Shown piece after piece: positions 1-13,149 of a DNA stretch of 64,000 bases. The position numbers were made by a program, and so were the translations under genes. This stretch comes from Nannobrachium achirus (lineage: Eukaryota; Chordata; Actinopteri; Myctophiformes; Myctophidae). Below the pieces are notes generated by a model. The model saw only the letters and a program-made list of their open reading frames with translations. It searched no databases and was not told the origin of the DNA. How positions within the stretch are numbered: the stretch's first letter is position 1; the number at the start of each line of letters is the position of its first letter. The stretch covers positions 55,492,113 through 55,556,112 of the forward strand of contig OY997640.1 in the NCBI GenBank assembly GCA_963921795.1, written 5' to 3'.

Positions 1-626
1 ATGGAGATCTCTGTTTCAGTCCTTCTCCCCTTTAATCCCATATAAGGTGATCCCTGATGTCATCAATATTAAAGCCCATATCTTGGAATGCCCATATATG
101 GACATACTGTGTCAGTCTCATGTGGTCCATCTATGATGTCAGACATCTATAATGTCCGTCATCTCCATTTTGGGATTTTCTTTTTCAAAGTCAACAGAGA
201 AAATGTATTCATGAATACATTTATATAAGTTAAACTACAGTATATATAGCATATTAGCAAAATGCACCCCTGTGCGTACCGATGAAGTTGGTTGATTTGA
301 TTATGGCGTGCCATCAAAACTGGGTGGAGTAGCGCAGCAAAATAAAGTTTTATCTAGAAAGATGGATGGAAGGAAATGAAGTCGGACAAGTACTATAGTC
401 TGGTTGCCCTGCTTTTTCGGGAAGAAAACGCTCCCACCCCCCTTTTCTTTTTCACTGAAGCATCCATTTCTCTGCTTCCGTGTCTCGCTAAGCATCTCGC
501 TAAAGATATGTGTCATTGATCGATTGAAAAATATGAACATATTCTGTGACTTCTTGAAAAGGTAAGGAAAAATATGTTACAGTCAATTATAAAATTGTAA
601 TGAGTGAAAAACATTGTCTTTTACAG
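1..626. other. Intron sequence of aspscr1 (5' side), no exon seen
   Basis: Non-coding stretch before the first recognised aspscr1 exon. The first 130 bases carry a dispersed repeat with the CCATATATGG core (near 100) and a GGAGATC-type flank; a related copy lies near 25800-25910. I see no other exon. Confidence 0.6.
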
Positions 627-679
627 TCATCGCTCCACCTAAAACGATTCTGGATGATCCATCAGCCACACTGTTCCAG
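627..679 (+). CDS. aspscr1: aspscr1 exon (UBX domain strand, [10 protein letters not shown])
   Basis: Acceptor TTTTACAG ends at 626 and donor GTAGGG starts at 680. The first two bases complete a codon from the previous exon, outside the window. It reads [17 protein letters not shown], the TUG UBX segment. It is followed directly by a 29-bp tandem repeat in the intron. Confidence 0.87.
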
Positions 680-1106
680 GTAGGGGTCCTCCTTGTCTCT
701 CTTTTCTTACTGTACATACACATACATACTGGTACATACTGTACATACACATACATACTGGTACATACTGTACATACACATACATACTGGTACATACTGT
801 ACATACACATACATACAAAGCCAGATCTAGGAGCGGTTGGCACTGCTTAAAAAAAGCTTGCTGCAAGTTGGTTTAATATGACTCATTTCTTGTTATTATG
901 TTTGTTCATGATAATTGGAACGGAGCGCAAAGCAAGTCATTTGGAAGTACAGGATTGATTTCCTCTAAAACTGTTGATGTGATACATCTTCACAACTACA
1001 CTGCTGTATTAATTCAACTCTTACGGATCAGTTTTTAGACACTCATAGATTTACGTTAAAGATTTAGTGTACAGATGACAAATATGATATTTCACACACA
1101 TAAACA

Positions 1107-1185
<79 letters not shown>

Positions 1186-1540
1186 TCTCACACATTCACA
1201 GTGCTACACACACTCATCCCCCCCCCTCCCCACTCTCTGTCAGTCCTTCACACTTCATCTCTCTCACTCCCTCTCCCTTTCTCCACTGTCCTTGAACTCA
1301 GCTGGGCTTCATTTGTCCCAGTCTGGCACATGGCGTTAATACAACCCTGCTTTGATCCACACATGCACGCACGCACGTGCGTTCACGTGTTTTTCAATTC
1401 AATTCAAAGGAGCTTTACTATACTATAATTTTGGATATTTTGCACTGTAGAATATACCGTAAACTCAACTGCATTGTGTGGAGGATACAAAATGTGGACC
1501 TTTTGAATCAAATCACAGCACAGCTCTTTCTGTATTTTTG

Positions 1541-1577
<37 letters not shown>

Positions 1578-1987
1578 GTCCCTCATCTTGTCTCGTTGTC
1601 TGTTTCTCTCTACCCCTCTCCTTTCTGTGTCTTTGTGTCCCTCTCTCTCTCTGTTTCTCTTCAGTTCTTCCTGTGTGAAAGATGCCCTCACTGTTGGCTA
1701 TCTAATTCCCCCTCCTCTGTACCCCAGCCCCAACCTTTCTCTCTTTCCCTCTCCTGTGCCCCATCTCTCTCTCTCTCAATCCTGCCCCCCCCCCCCCCCC
1801 CCCCCCACACACACTCCATCTCCGTCTTTTTGTATTAGGGACTTAAAAGCATCTGATCACATAAACACGTGTGTGGACACACGGACACACGGACACACAC
1901 ACACAGACAGACAGACAGACGCAGTTTTGCACTATAACACATTCTGTAACATCTATCTTACACACTTTGTCACATGAACGAATTACA

Positions 1988-2034
<47 letters not shown>

Positions 2035-4761
2035 ACACACCAACAGGGAATCTTTAATCAGTTTGTGTCATGACAGGAAAGGAATGTTTCCCAACCCACA
2101 ATCCCTTTGATACCAGCCCCCCCCCCGCCTCCTCTCTCCTCCTCCCCTTACTCCCTCATCTTTCTCTCCTCTATCCCTCATGTGCCCCCCCCCCCCCCCT
2201 CCACTCTTCTCCCTGTCCGTCCCTCCCTCATCCATCTTCCCGTCCTCTTCTCTACCTCTCTCCCATGGGGAAATCCCGTTTGGCCGGTAGCGATAGGGCG
2301 GTGTAGCGACGGCGAAGTGGACTAACAGGGGCAAATGTACGAACGGGCTCTCCTACCGTACTGATGAGCAATACAATGGTTATGTCACAGTTATTGTCCA
2401 CGACATTGCAAGCGGCGCGAAGGCCAGCGGACCTTGGTCCTGCTCTTCGCGCCCGAGCGCTGCAGGCGAGTTACGAAGCCGTGGTGAATGCAATCGTTAT
2501 ATTTATTACGGCCTGGGCAAGCGCACGATAAACGCATGAATGGGATGAAGATCGCTTGCTTTACAGTCTGTTGGAAAGGCTCCCCCTGTTAGTATACCGC
2601 CCTATCGCTACACCGCCCTATCGCTACACCGCCCTATCGCTACACCGGCCAAACGGGACTAGCCCTCTCCCATCAGGATCCACACTACTCTCGCTGACTG
2701 GCTTTCATAAGTGCATATACACACTCACGCTGAGTAAATAGTATGTTGTTCCCCTGTAATGCCTGATTTATAATTGGTTGCACTTTTACGCTGTGTCACA
2801 CACCAAAAATAGTAGATCTGCAAACTCACAAGATGCGAAGCAGACCTGCTATTTTCGGTGTGCAACACTGGCGCGCAACTTGGTGTAACTCTTGAGTTAA
2901 CACACAGTTGCTTTGCTCTCTGTCTGTCTTGTCTGCCTGCCTGCCAGCCTGTGTGTCTGTCTGTCTGCCTGCCTGCCCGTCTGTCTCTCACTCGCTGTGG
3001 ATGGGTGGAATGTGTGTTGTTCCTTTGTAACGTAGCAGTTTTCTGCTCAGAGGACTGTAATAATAGCAATTAGGCCACCCTGTCCCATTTTAGCAAGCAA
3101 GTTGGAGGAGAGAACGTAGTGGGGAATCGGTGAGATGTTTTGGGGGGTAGTCTGTTCAAATGTGTTGCAGTCATACGCCTATTCATACTTTGTTTTACAG
3201 CGTGTTGCTCATCAAACATTTTCTGCTTTTCAACTGCAAAATTGTATTTCAGTTCCAAATTGTTATTTTGGACTATAAGTATAAATTAGGTATCGGTTTA
3301 CTTGTTCTGAACCTTGGACAATTAGAGGCAGACTTTTAGCCCTCTCTGTCTGTCTGTGTTTCTCTGCCTGGTAATTGTAAGGTATATAATATCCCCTTCA
3401 CCGCCAATTGGAACCATTAAGGCCATTATCGTTAAGGAGTTTTGTGCTTCAGGGGGTGAAAGTGTTTTTCACTAACACGGTTTGATTGGTGCTCATTTTG
3501 TGGTCTGAGCTTCAAAGAGCAGCGGTTTGCCGGTTCAAATCCCTGAGCAATGAATCACCCTATGAACTTGTACCTTTTGGTTGTATTGTTTGTGACAACA
3601 CTCGATATGTTTGGGTGTGCTGCTTCCTGAGGAGACAACGAGAACTACTTTTATTCTTTTACATATCAAAGGTCCCATCTAGTTTTACACCTCATTTCTC
3701 AACACGAAAGACGCTCATAAATAAAACAACTCAAACAACACGTTTGGCTTTGTAGAGCAGTGTTATGGATACATATTTATTAAATATGCATTTTCTTACT
3801 CAAGCCATGTTATTGTATATCCTGAATAATGTGTTTTGTCTTTTCTGGTCTCTCTCTCACTTTTTACTGTCTATAGGCCAACCTGTTCCCTGGTGCTCTG
3901 GTGTATTTTGGCACTGATGTTATAAGAGGTTTGTGCTTTCATACATACCGTAGGGTTGGGCCATATAGACAAAATAAAATATCTCAATAACAAAATACCT
4001 CAATGTCGATATTGTGGTGATGATATAGGTGCTTTCACAGTAATGCCTGTATAAATAAGTTGGTAAAAGCAAATGATAGAAGAGTCAGATAAGAATCTGA
4101 ATATTACATCACTTAATCACTATTGTAATGTAGTCTTTAAAACCAGCAAAAGAAAACACTTATGCCATATATCATGATACATAGCAGACGGTATCTAGTC
4201 TCATATCACAATATTGATATAATAAGTATATTGCCTAGCCCTACATACAGTACTAGTATAAAAATTATACAACAAATGTGCTCATTCACTTTGGTATGTA
4301 TCATGTATAATAATAAATATGAATTGATTGAATGTGTGTGTGGGTGTGTGTTGTGCGCATCTGTTTTCCACAGATTGTTACTTAAAGAGTGCTGTTGTAG
4401 AATCCCAGGTCTCTGCCCTGCAAGCCAACGAGTCCATTGCTAGGTACGTACAGTACATGTACAGTATACACACACATTTTCAATCTGTATGTATGTTAGT
4501 TACATGCAGTACAGTACATAAAGCAAATGTCCAATAGCGAATATGCTCTTGCTGATACTATCCTACTCGCATGTACAATAGATGGATTTTTTTTCAATGG
4601 ATGCCACAAGTAGCTTACATACATGGAGTATTGTGCACGCTTGTATTCCACTGAAGCCAGGGCTTATTTTCCTTTCATGTCGATGCTGTTCTCATTGGAA
4701 TCTCTTTGAGGTTCAACCTAAACAGCAGGTGCCCCCCCATGCACCCTTGTTTAGTCTGACC

Positions 4762-4855
<94 letters not shown>

Positions 4856-7420
4856 TGCACACGGTACATATACATACTTTCCCAGCCACTCTAAAGATAG
4901 AGCCTGCTTTCCAAAACGTCCCCCACCTCCCAACTAACACGCTTGCAAGCATAGGAACACACACGTACAACTCCCACTTGTTGGCTTCAACAAGGTCACC
5001 ATCCATCCCCTTATTACACAAGCAACATGGATCATTTAACATCTAATATTCATATTTATTTTTGAATCATCAGCTGTATATCCAGGTCCTCAGCGTCCAG
5101 CCAGCCCCCCAGCCTGGTCCATGAGAACCCCAGCCTCCTTTGGACAGAAGTCACTCCGACCAGTGGTCCCAGACACGATGATGTGGAACCCCATTCTGCA
5201 CACAACCAGGAGCCCAAACCCAGCCGAACTGATACTGGCACAGTGCCAAAATGGCTCAAACTACCAGGTGAGAATGAGTACTGCTGAGAAGAGCTTTATC
5301 CTCCTCATAAGGGGCTATACAGTATGTGTATATATAACTAAGTACAAAAAGAAAGGAAACTTGACTTTGGTCCATTATATATCTCCTTTAATAATATCTG
5401 GCATTCGAGGCATGAGCTACACAGCCAAACGTGTGGGTAGCGCCGACCAAAACTTTGCCAAAATTGCTTGCAATACTGTTCTGCTGGCATTTACTCTTGT
5501 TTTGGGCTTCCCTGACACTGAGCTTAAAATTAACAAAGTGTAAAAATGGCCAATATTTGTTGTTTTTCTCTTGTCCTTATTACTGTGGGATAGTGCAATC
5601 ATTCAATGAACCAAGCAAAAAGGTGAACACCAAAAGAACAGTATTGCAGGCCTGCCTGGCCAATTTGAAATTTTTTCGAGGGGCGCTACTCACACGTTTG
5701 GCTGTGTTGCTCATTCCATTATGATACAATATTAATTTGTATTACAACTATCCTGAATTATTATACACTATAATGGATTAGAACTGTGATTATAATACAC
5801 TATAAAGTATGAATGTATTACTTTGATAATTATAATAGTAGTTATAACAGAATCTATTATCATGTATTACAACTATATCCTGGTGGTCTAAATGAAAAGT
5901 CAGTGAGTGATCAGTCATTATGAAGTGTTTGGCCCTGTTTGGCCGAGCTCAGACCTACTCTAGATTGGATACTTTTTAGTACCACGTTTAGAACCACTTT
6001 CACACCACTCTACCCAGGTCCTTGTAGGGGTGTCTTCTAAAAATCGACGAATCGACGCGTCGTTTTAAGCCCCGGGAATCGACGCCAATTGTTTGAGTCG
6101 AAGCGAAAATATATATTTTTTTATATCACCAGTTAGCCTACTACTGCCAGTACTGCGGTGCACTGCTGGACTGGTGTGGTGTCATGTACTTCCAATGAGA
6201 AGTAGCAATTGGCGAACAGTTATTTATTGTCTCGCACCAGCGTCGGGTTGAAAGTGAGACGGAACGGCCAGAACGGTTCAGAACCGCCGCTTCGTTAAAA
6301 CATTCAGAGCCGGGACAGTGTTCCGTTAAGAGGAGGAAGTACGCTGTCAAAATCCCATATTAAATAACCTGCCACAGCACAAACGCGCGTCCACGAAGTA
6401 GTAAACAATCTTCTAAAGTCAAATTAACATACACAAGTGTAGGCTACAAGTTACATTTTCTAATTAAAGTGCTTCTGAATTGTTCCAGTGTTGTAATCCA
6501 TGATGAATGATTGTGTTTCGCTGTGTTTGCGTCCATGACATGTCCACACTGATGGCTCAAGCGGGAGCTGTGCCTCCACCTGTTTATGATCAGTTTCTGA
6601 AATGAATCCGTTCTCGACACTGACTCATTACTCTGTCAGTGCTCTGTGTCCCGCGACTGCGGACTGGATCCCATCGTTCATTTAAAAGAGCCGTTCAAGA
6701 GAGCGGAATCGTTCGCGAATGTCTCATCTCTACTGCACGCTGCAGAGAGACGGGGCAGAGTTGAAACAGCGGAGATGTTTTATTTGTTTTAACGGTGTGT
6801 TATAACTCTATGGTTGTACACTGCTATGCAGATAACATTTGTGCTCGCGCACCGATATCACCGAAAACACTGTGTATTCAATTCATCTCTTAATGTATTA
6901 CTCTATTATGTTTACGTGGTTTAAAGCAACACTTTTTTTTTTCTTTTTTTTTTACACAAAGTAGACTATAAAACGATTCGTCGACGCGTCGGATTAACCC
7001 CCGCGACTCGAATCGACTTCATAAATCCTGTGTCGAAGACAGCCCTAGGTCCTTGTAGTGGAAAACATGTCACAAGTGGGCGGTGTGGAGTGGAGTGGTG
7101 TGGTGTTGGGCCAGTGGAAAAGGGGCTCTAGAGAGCGCCTCTGGGCCACATCATACATAACAACATGGAGCCATGTGGTCAGAGAGACTTGGTGATTTGA
7201 TTTAGAATATCACTACAATATCACATTGTTTCGCTCGCTGTTTCCATCCGTCTATTCCTGTCTCGCTGTGCCCGTGTCTTTCTCTGTCGCTGCTGCCAGG
7301 GACCGTCTCTGTGTCAGAGTCCTGTGTCTCTTGAAAGACATTGTGGTTGTTTTCTCTCTCATGGGGGAAGAGCCTGACTAATGTTATAGACTCCATGTGT
7401 GGAGATCATAGCAGCGCGCG

Positions 7421-7496
<76 letters not shown>

Positions 7497-8126
7497 ATGA
7501 TGGTGTCTACCACTTGAAAGCTATTAATACAGTGCTATTGTTGATCTGTTACATTCTGCGAAAGCTTTCCCCACAATAACAAAAAAATGAAATATAATTC
7601 TTTCTTGGGACACTTCGACGCACAGACTGGGGGAGCCTGGTACCTTTCCATTCCCAGATGGTCTCCCTACCCACTCGGGCTATAGCCACATATTCAAACC
7701 TTTTCATGTCAAGGACGCCAAATTGATATTTATTTGGCTGCGGAAGCCCATCATCTAAAAAATATCTTGTGCCAGGGGTCTCCAGAAGCAAAGATTTGAA
7801 TGAAAAGAATTTACTTAAAAAATTGTAATTTTTTTAATAGCCAAAGTATAAAATAAAGTTTTCCATACTCTATTAACTAGGAGAGTATGGAAAACTGAAA
7901 GCACGACAGAGAAGAGAATGGTATCATTTTGTTTTTAAATTAATTCATCAAATATAAATTAGGCTTTAGTGTACATGTACTGCAGGTATGATTATTGATG
8001 GTTTTGGCCCATGTAGACCTGGTCTAACCTATGGGCAGTTATCCAAACACTCCCTTTTCGGAGTTTTTAAATCCCTACATGTTACTGCTGTCTCATGTCC
8101 TCACGTCCTCCTCAACAGCAAGGTAA
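627..8126 (+). CDS. aspscr1: ASPSCR1/TUG (UBX-domain tether), last five coding exons, 5'-partial
   Basis: Spliced coding segments are 627-679, 3877-3928, 4374-4443, 5074-5267 and, less surely, 8119-8126. They join in frame (phases 1-0, 0-1, 1-2, 2-1, 1-stop) to about 125 residues of the C-terminal end of TUG. Seen: [26 protein letters not shown] and VPKWLKLP, which match the end of the UBX domain and the conserved C-terminus of vertebrate ASPSCR1 as I know it. The family protein binds p97/VCP and retains GLUT4 storage vesicles until insulin-stimulated cleavage; its C-terminal tail anchors to the Golgi matrix. The serine-, proline- and glutamate-rich stretch in exon 5074-5267 is the usual poorly conserved linker. 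The N-terminal part lies left of the window. The weakest point is the tiny final exon, which gives the ending LPAR-stop against LPASKR in human; a poly(A) signal at 8321 supports it. Confidence 0.87.
708..816. repeat. 29-bp tandem repeat (about 3.6 copies)
   Basis: Repeated unit starting CTGTACATACACATACATAC, just inside the intron after the aspscr1 donor at 680. The open reading frames over it on both strands are artefacts of the repeat. Confidence 0.85.
1111..1183. repeat. (CA)n microsatellite
   Basis: Uninterrupted CA dinucleotides in the first aspscr1 intron of the window. Confidence 0.95.
1540..2240. repeat. Pyrimidine-rich tract with (TC)n, poly-C and (CA)n runs
   Basis: Low-complexity CT-rich intron DNA with poly-C near 1787-1806 and 2186-2199 and a (CA)n run at 1990-2029. 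No exon seen. Confidence 0.85.
2267..2664. mobile_element. Non-autonomous DNA transposon (MITE) with TIRs and 9-bp target duplication
   Basis: Both ends carry inverted copies of TCCCGTTTGGCCGG followed by GCGATAGGGCGGTGTAGCGA-type subterminal repeats (three direct copies at the right end). CTCTCCCAT flanks both sides (2258-2266 and 2665-2673). Nine bases would suit a Mutator-like family, but the flank is CT-rich, so the match is suggestive. The interior (2395-2535) is homologous to 20220-20345. Confidence 0.75.
2799..2862. repeat. Hairpin repeat, divergent member
   Basis: Inverted arms CACACCAAAAATAGTAGATC / its near complement ending TATTTTCGGTGTG around a short loop. It belongs to the AATAGCAGATCTACAAGC hairpin family seen further right. 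Confidence 0.6.
3877..3928 (+). CDS. aspscr1: aspscr1 exon ([12 protein letters not shown])
   Basis: Acceptor CTATAG, donor GTTTGT. It encodes [17 protein letters not shown] plus one base. It continues the UBX domain; human has ANLFPAALVHLG at this place. Confidence 0.87.
3929..4373. other. aspscr1 intron, AT-rich
   Basis: AT-rich intron including a stretch (3950-4250) that looks like an old dispersed repeat (ATATCACAATATTGAT-type). No exon. Confidence 0.6.
4374..4443 (+). CDS. aspscr1: aspscr1 exon (after UBX)
   Basis: Acceptor TTTTCCACAG, donor GTACGT. It reads (D)[19 protein letters not shown] and on to SIA, aligning with the human segment that starts VYLEPGLLEHAIS. Phases 1 in and 2 out agree with its neighbours. 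Confidence 0.83.
4770..4853. repeat. (CA)n microsatellite
   Basis: About 42 CA units in the intron before the aspscr1 exon at 5074. Confidence 0.95.
5074..5267 (+). CDS. aspscr1: aspscr1 exon with the conserved VPKWLKLP motif
   Basis: Acceptor ATCATCAG, donor GTGAGA. It encodes about 64 residues: a Ser/Pro/His-rich low-complexity linker followed by [10 protein letters not shown], the most conserved part of the TUG C-terminus. The exon ends one base into the codon after LP. Confidence 0.88.
5412..5714. mobile_element. MITE-like element with about 65-bp inverted ends
   Basis: Left end ATGAGCTACACAGCCAAACG is matched by the complement of the right end (GTTTGGCTGTGTTGCTCAT); the similarity continues through AGTAGCGCC and GCAATACTGTTCT. 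The total is about 303 bp, in the intron after exon 5074-5267. No transposase. Confidence 0.75.
6025..7047. mobile_element. hAT-type non-autonomous element, 8-bp target duplication
   Basis: Ends are TAGGGGTGTCTTC and, inverted, TAGGGCTGTCTTC. Each is flanked by GGTCCTTG (6017-6024 and 7048-7055), the 8-bp duplication typical of hAT transposons. Subterminal ATCGACGAATCGACGCG sequences are inverted as well. About 1 kb; no intact transposase frame. Confidence 0.85.
7422..7495. repeat. (CA)n microsatellite
   Basis: Uninterrupted CA run. Confidence 0.95.
7500..8118. other. Intron before the candidate last aspscr1 exon
   Basis: AT-rich, with a short inverted repeat around 7855-7895 (TTTTCCATACTC / GAGTATGGAAAA). 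No coding signal. Confidence 0.5.
8119..8126 (+). CDS. aspscr1: Candidate terminal coding segment of aspscr1 (LPAR-stop)
   Basis: A pyrimidine-rich tract ends in CTCAACAG at 8118. With the one base carried from exon 5074-5267 the reading is Ala-Arg-stop, ending the protein LPAR against LPASKR in human. The exon would continue as 3' UTR to about 8345. An alternative acceptor in the same phase is at 10228. Inference; transcript data would settle it. Confidence 0.5.
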
Positions 8127-8320
8127 ATACGAGGTAAAGACATCCACGCCCCTTTCGCTATCTCGCAGTTCCAACCGGCAGATTCGTCGCACCATGGGTG
8201 CCAAACTGCAGCCGGAAATCTGGTGGAAGACTGTGGAGCAGCCTCCCAGCAGCTCACATGAACATGAACAAACACTATTTATGAAAAAGTGAGACCTTTA
8301 TAACATACGCAGCTCAGGAA

Positions 8321-8326
8321 AATAAA
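8321..8326 (+). promoter_or_regulatory. aspscr1: Poly(A) signal AATAAA, probably aspscr1
   Basis: Canonical AATAAA about 195 bases after the candidate stop codon at 8126, followed by a T/GT-rich stretch (8342-8362) fitting a downstream cleavage element. Confidence 0.5.
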
Positions 8327-8701
8327 AGAAGGCATGTCACACGTTTTTTTGGTGCTGTGTAGATTTTTGTGCTCTGTGTCATTTTATAGCACTATCTAAA
8401 GAGCAAAAAGTATGTTTCTAAACGTGCCAAGAATCGCGAGACTATCCACCGTTTCCTGTCTGGGAACCAAATCTTGCGATACTTCGGAGACAGAAACGAT
8501 TACTATTTACTGTTATTATTTTTATTTCATTATGTACTGTGCACATCGAAAAGCAAGTGATTGTAAAAATACCTTTGATATGTCTTCTTTTGTATTCCTG
8601 AACAGATTATATGACAAAGGTCTCAGTCGTTCATAAATAGTTTTTGTTCCAGGTTTGTTCATGAGCTGATCAAGCCGGCTCCATTCACTGACGCGACCGT
8701 G

Positions 8702-8802
8702 GTTTTCCCAACGACCCTGAGCGCAACGGTGGGGGCGGGGGAGTGTGGGAAGGCTATTGCCCATCGGCCCCCAGCGTTGCGCTCAGGGTCATTGGGGAAA
8801 AC
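8702..8802. repeat. Long imperfect inverted repeat, 36-bp arms
   Basis: Arms 8702-8736 and 8767-8802 share GACCCTGAGCGCAACG and GGGGAAAAC-type ends with about three mismatches and a 30-base spacer rich in G. It lies downstream of the aspscr1 poly(A) signal. A frame through it is open on both strands, but I do not recognise either protein. Confidence 0.7.
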
Positions 8803-10073
<1,271 letters not shown>

Positions 10074-10479
10074 CATTTTTCAGGTGCCTTCCTGCACCCA
10101 TGGTGACTACCACTTTGATCTAACAGAACACACATTCCCACAACACACACATTCGCGCAGCTCTCTTGCGCGCACACAAACACTCGCACTCTTAATCCTC
10201 TCAGGGTTGCCCTCTCTCTGTCTCTCAGCTGAAGAAAGAACTTCAAAGAGTGTGGACACAGAAGGGAGCAGGATTGTAGCCAGAAGTGTTGCCACGAAAA
10301 CATTATGGGAACTAGGGAAATCTGGGCACCTCAGAAGAGGCGATCCTGACTTGATACTGATGATACTTACCATGATGAGACCCATATGATAATGACATAG
10401 AGACCGTGATACTGAAAATACTGTCTGCTAACCACACACTCAACAGACATAAGCTCTAACATATTAGCATTCTCAGTGT

Positions 10480-10660
10480 TCGGCTGCGAATGTGGTGCTG
10501 CTGTCTATATTATTGACTATGGTGCTGACTATGTTACTGATTATGGTGGCTATATTAATGACTATGGGGCTGACTAAGTTACTGAATATGGTGCTGGCTA
10601 TGTTGCTAGCTATATTAATGACTATATAGTGCTGACTATATCAGCAGACTATATCTACAG
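10480..10660. repeat. Degenerate tandem repeat (GACTATGGTGCTGACTATGT)
   Basis: Imperfect 20-30-bp units built from GACTATGGTGCT and TATATTAATGACTAT. Confidence 0.7.
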
Positions 10661-12060
10661 TTAACTAGAAAATATTGTTCCTTCGAAACAATTGTGGGCT
10701 CGCTTCAAGCCAAAAAACAGTGGCTATAAAAGTACAAAATGTCAAGATCGCAGCCAGTGCTCTCTTTGATGTTACGGACGCAATTGGACGCTGCATGCAT
10801 GATTTGAGGCATTTTGTTCCAAAAATGTGTTATGCAAAAGTTGACCCGCTGGTGGCGCTATAACAGGTCAATGTGAGAAGGGTGGCATATGTTCCTTGAC
10901 TTAGTGGGAATGTGCTTGCAAGATTTCACGCACATCGCAGGCTGTGTTCATGATTTGAGGTGTTTTTGGCCACTTTATCGCTGCTTGCAGCTATATTTAT
11001 TATTATTATTTTATTATTTTTTGTGTGCACTTCATCTGCATGTTAGATAAAGGTCCTTAGATTGTGTGTAGAATGTTTCATGCAAATTGCAAAAAGATCC
11101 CAGAACAAAAACGGTTTTATGCATTTCACAAACTGCTCAAAATGATATAGCGCCCCCCTTTAGCCAATTGGGGTAAGATTGGTTTTAATGATATTTGGAC
11201 TAACCCTCTACAGTATTTCATCATGAAAATGTGACTTTGCATGTATGTTTTAGAGGCAGAATAATAATTTGCATAAAACTGCAATATTCATTGAATTATT
11301 AAAAAGCATGTTTCAATTTAAAGTGCAAAATTGAAACAAAATTCCAGAATAAAAGCGGGTTTAAGCGTTTTACAAACTGCTCAAAATGGCGGAAAATCTA
11401 AGGGCGGAGCTTACTTAACAAAGACACAGATGTCTTCCGCTTGAGTCAAAGCACGCGTGTAAGCAAGTTGCATGTCTTCAAACGAAACGAGTCATGACTT
11501 ATGCCCGTTTGAAGTTTGAATTTTCAAACGCTTCGTATAGCGCCCCCCTTTGGCCGATTGGAATAAAATTGGTTTCAGTGATACTTTGACTAACCCTCTA
11601 CATCTTTGCCAAATGCCATGAACGTGTAACTTTGCATGTATGATTTAGAGGCAGAGGAATAATTTGCATAAAACCGCAATATTCATTGAATTATTACAAA
11701 ATATTGTTTCTCTTTAAAAGAAATCCGACCAGACAGTTTGACCGTATTGGTCCAAAGTTAATGTGAAAAAAGTTTTGTGCGCGCAACGCAAAAATCCCAG
11801 GAGGAGATAGATTTTTACTGTTTTTCATATAATTCAAAATTCTGGGGGATCTAAAGGTCAGAGGTTAAAAGTCAGAGCGTAAAAGTTGTTCGGCATGAGG
11901 AGACGCATACACGTGTATACAGGTTTCATGGCTGTACCTCAAACAGAGCATGAGCTCTACCTGTTCAAAGTTCGCACTTTCGAAGGCTTCCTACAGCGCC
12001 ACCATTTGGCCGATTGCTGTAAAAAGTAATAGCACACGTCGCCACAGTAAGCTGAAGACA
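10660..12060. repeat. Dispersed repeat family R1, long copy
   Basis: Shares long stretches with 29735-29985, 30290-30775, 31905-33955 and 53480-53640, for example GCATTTTGTTCCAAAAATGT, GCTGCTTGCAGCTATATTTA and GACTAACCCTCTACA. It holds two direct internal copies (about 11150-11300 and 11535-11700). No open frame of note; an old interspersed repeat. Confidence 0.8.
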
Positions 12061-12664
12061 TTGATGTCTTTATTTTCATTTTCTGTCTAAGTATGTAGGA
12101 GTAGTAAGATACCGAAGTTTTTGAGGAGAGTTACAAGTGTGCCTGCAGCTCGCTAAATGTGCAACCTTGTGTAGCGGTTTGGACTGTGAGACCATCCACC
12201 AAGTTGTCTGTGTTTCGTTTTGAGAGGGTCTGTCCCCCTGAAAAACGCATTCTGGCACGAAGCGGTTACGTTTTGCGCGTTTGTGACGCCCCCTACGGGT
12301 CGAAGTGGAAATCAACCAGCCGTTCAGTATGCCCACTTGAGGCCATTTTGGGGTATTGATTTCCACAGTGCTGAAGGAATAATTAGTTACTGCTAATATA
12401 ATAATATATAATAAATACATAGTAATGCTGGTAAATAACTATAAGGCAAATATATAAATGAATTCATGATTGAATTAATTAATTAAAGTTAAAACATTAA
12501 CATTTAGAAAATATAAATATAATATAAATAATAAGTTGATCGGATCGGTGATTGATCGGTATCGGGTGATCAAACTTTTGTGATCGGTGCTCGGTGATCG
12601 GTTCCAAAAAACCTGATCGAACCATCCCTAGTTTTGATGTATATATTGCGGGGGTGGTGTAAAT
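12061..12664. other. Intergenic DNA, AT-rich with GATCGGTG-type repeats
   Basis: 12535-12630 holds short GATCGGTGATTGATCGGTAT-like repeats, typical of dispersed fish elements. No gene seen. Confidence 0.4.
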
Positions 12665-12875
12665 GGTGCGGCACTACCATTGATTCCCTATATTGATTCC
12701 CACTCCCATTGATTCCCTATTGATTTCCGCTCCCATTGATTCCCTACTGATTCCCACTCCCATTGATTCCCTATTGATTCCCATTCCCATTGATTCCCTA
12801 TTAATTCCCGCTCCCATTGATTCCCTACTGATTCCCACTTCCATTGATTCCCTATCCTATTGATTCCATCAATTT
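12665..12875. repeat. Minisatellite of CATTGATTCCCTATTGATTC type
   Basis: Six to seven degenerate units of about 26-33 bp. The minus-strand frame giving GNQWEWES repeats is only this array translated. Confidence 0.85.
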
Positions 12876-13149
12876 TCAATGGCAGTGGAAAAGTTACCCT
12901 AGTAATAAATAAAGTTTCCCCACGACTATAATGTAACAAGACACAAGTTGGCACCTCCACAGAGTGCCAACCTGCTTTCCCATGTGATAGGGTGAAAGAG
13001 GGTATTATTATTTTTCCATTTTTATTTCTACTTTCATAAATGCATTTCGTTGTATTATACTGTTGCATGTATTAATGTTCCTCTTTCCCCTAATCCTGTT
13101 GTTTTATGAACTAGTCGGCGACCTGGCCAACTCGGAACAACGTAAATAG

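Noticed and set aside
10660-12420. Short frames in the R1 repeat as genes
   Set aside because: The same sequence recurs at several places and the frames are not kept between copies.
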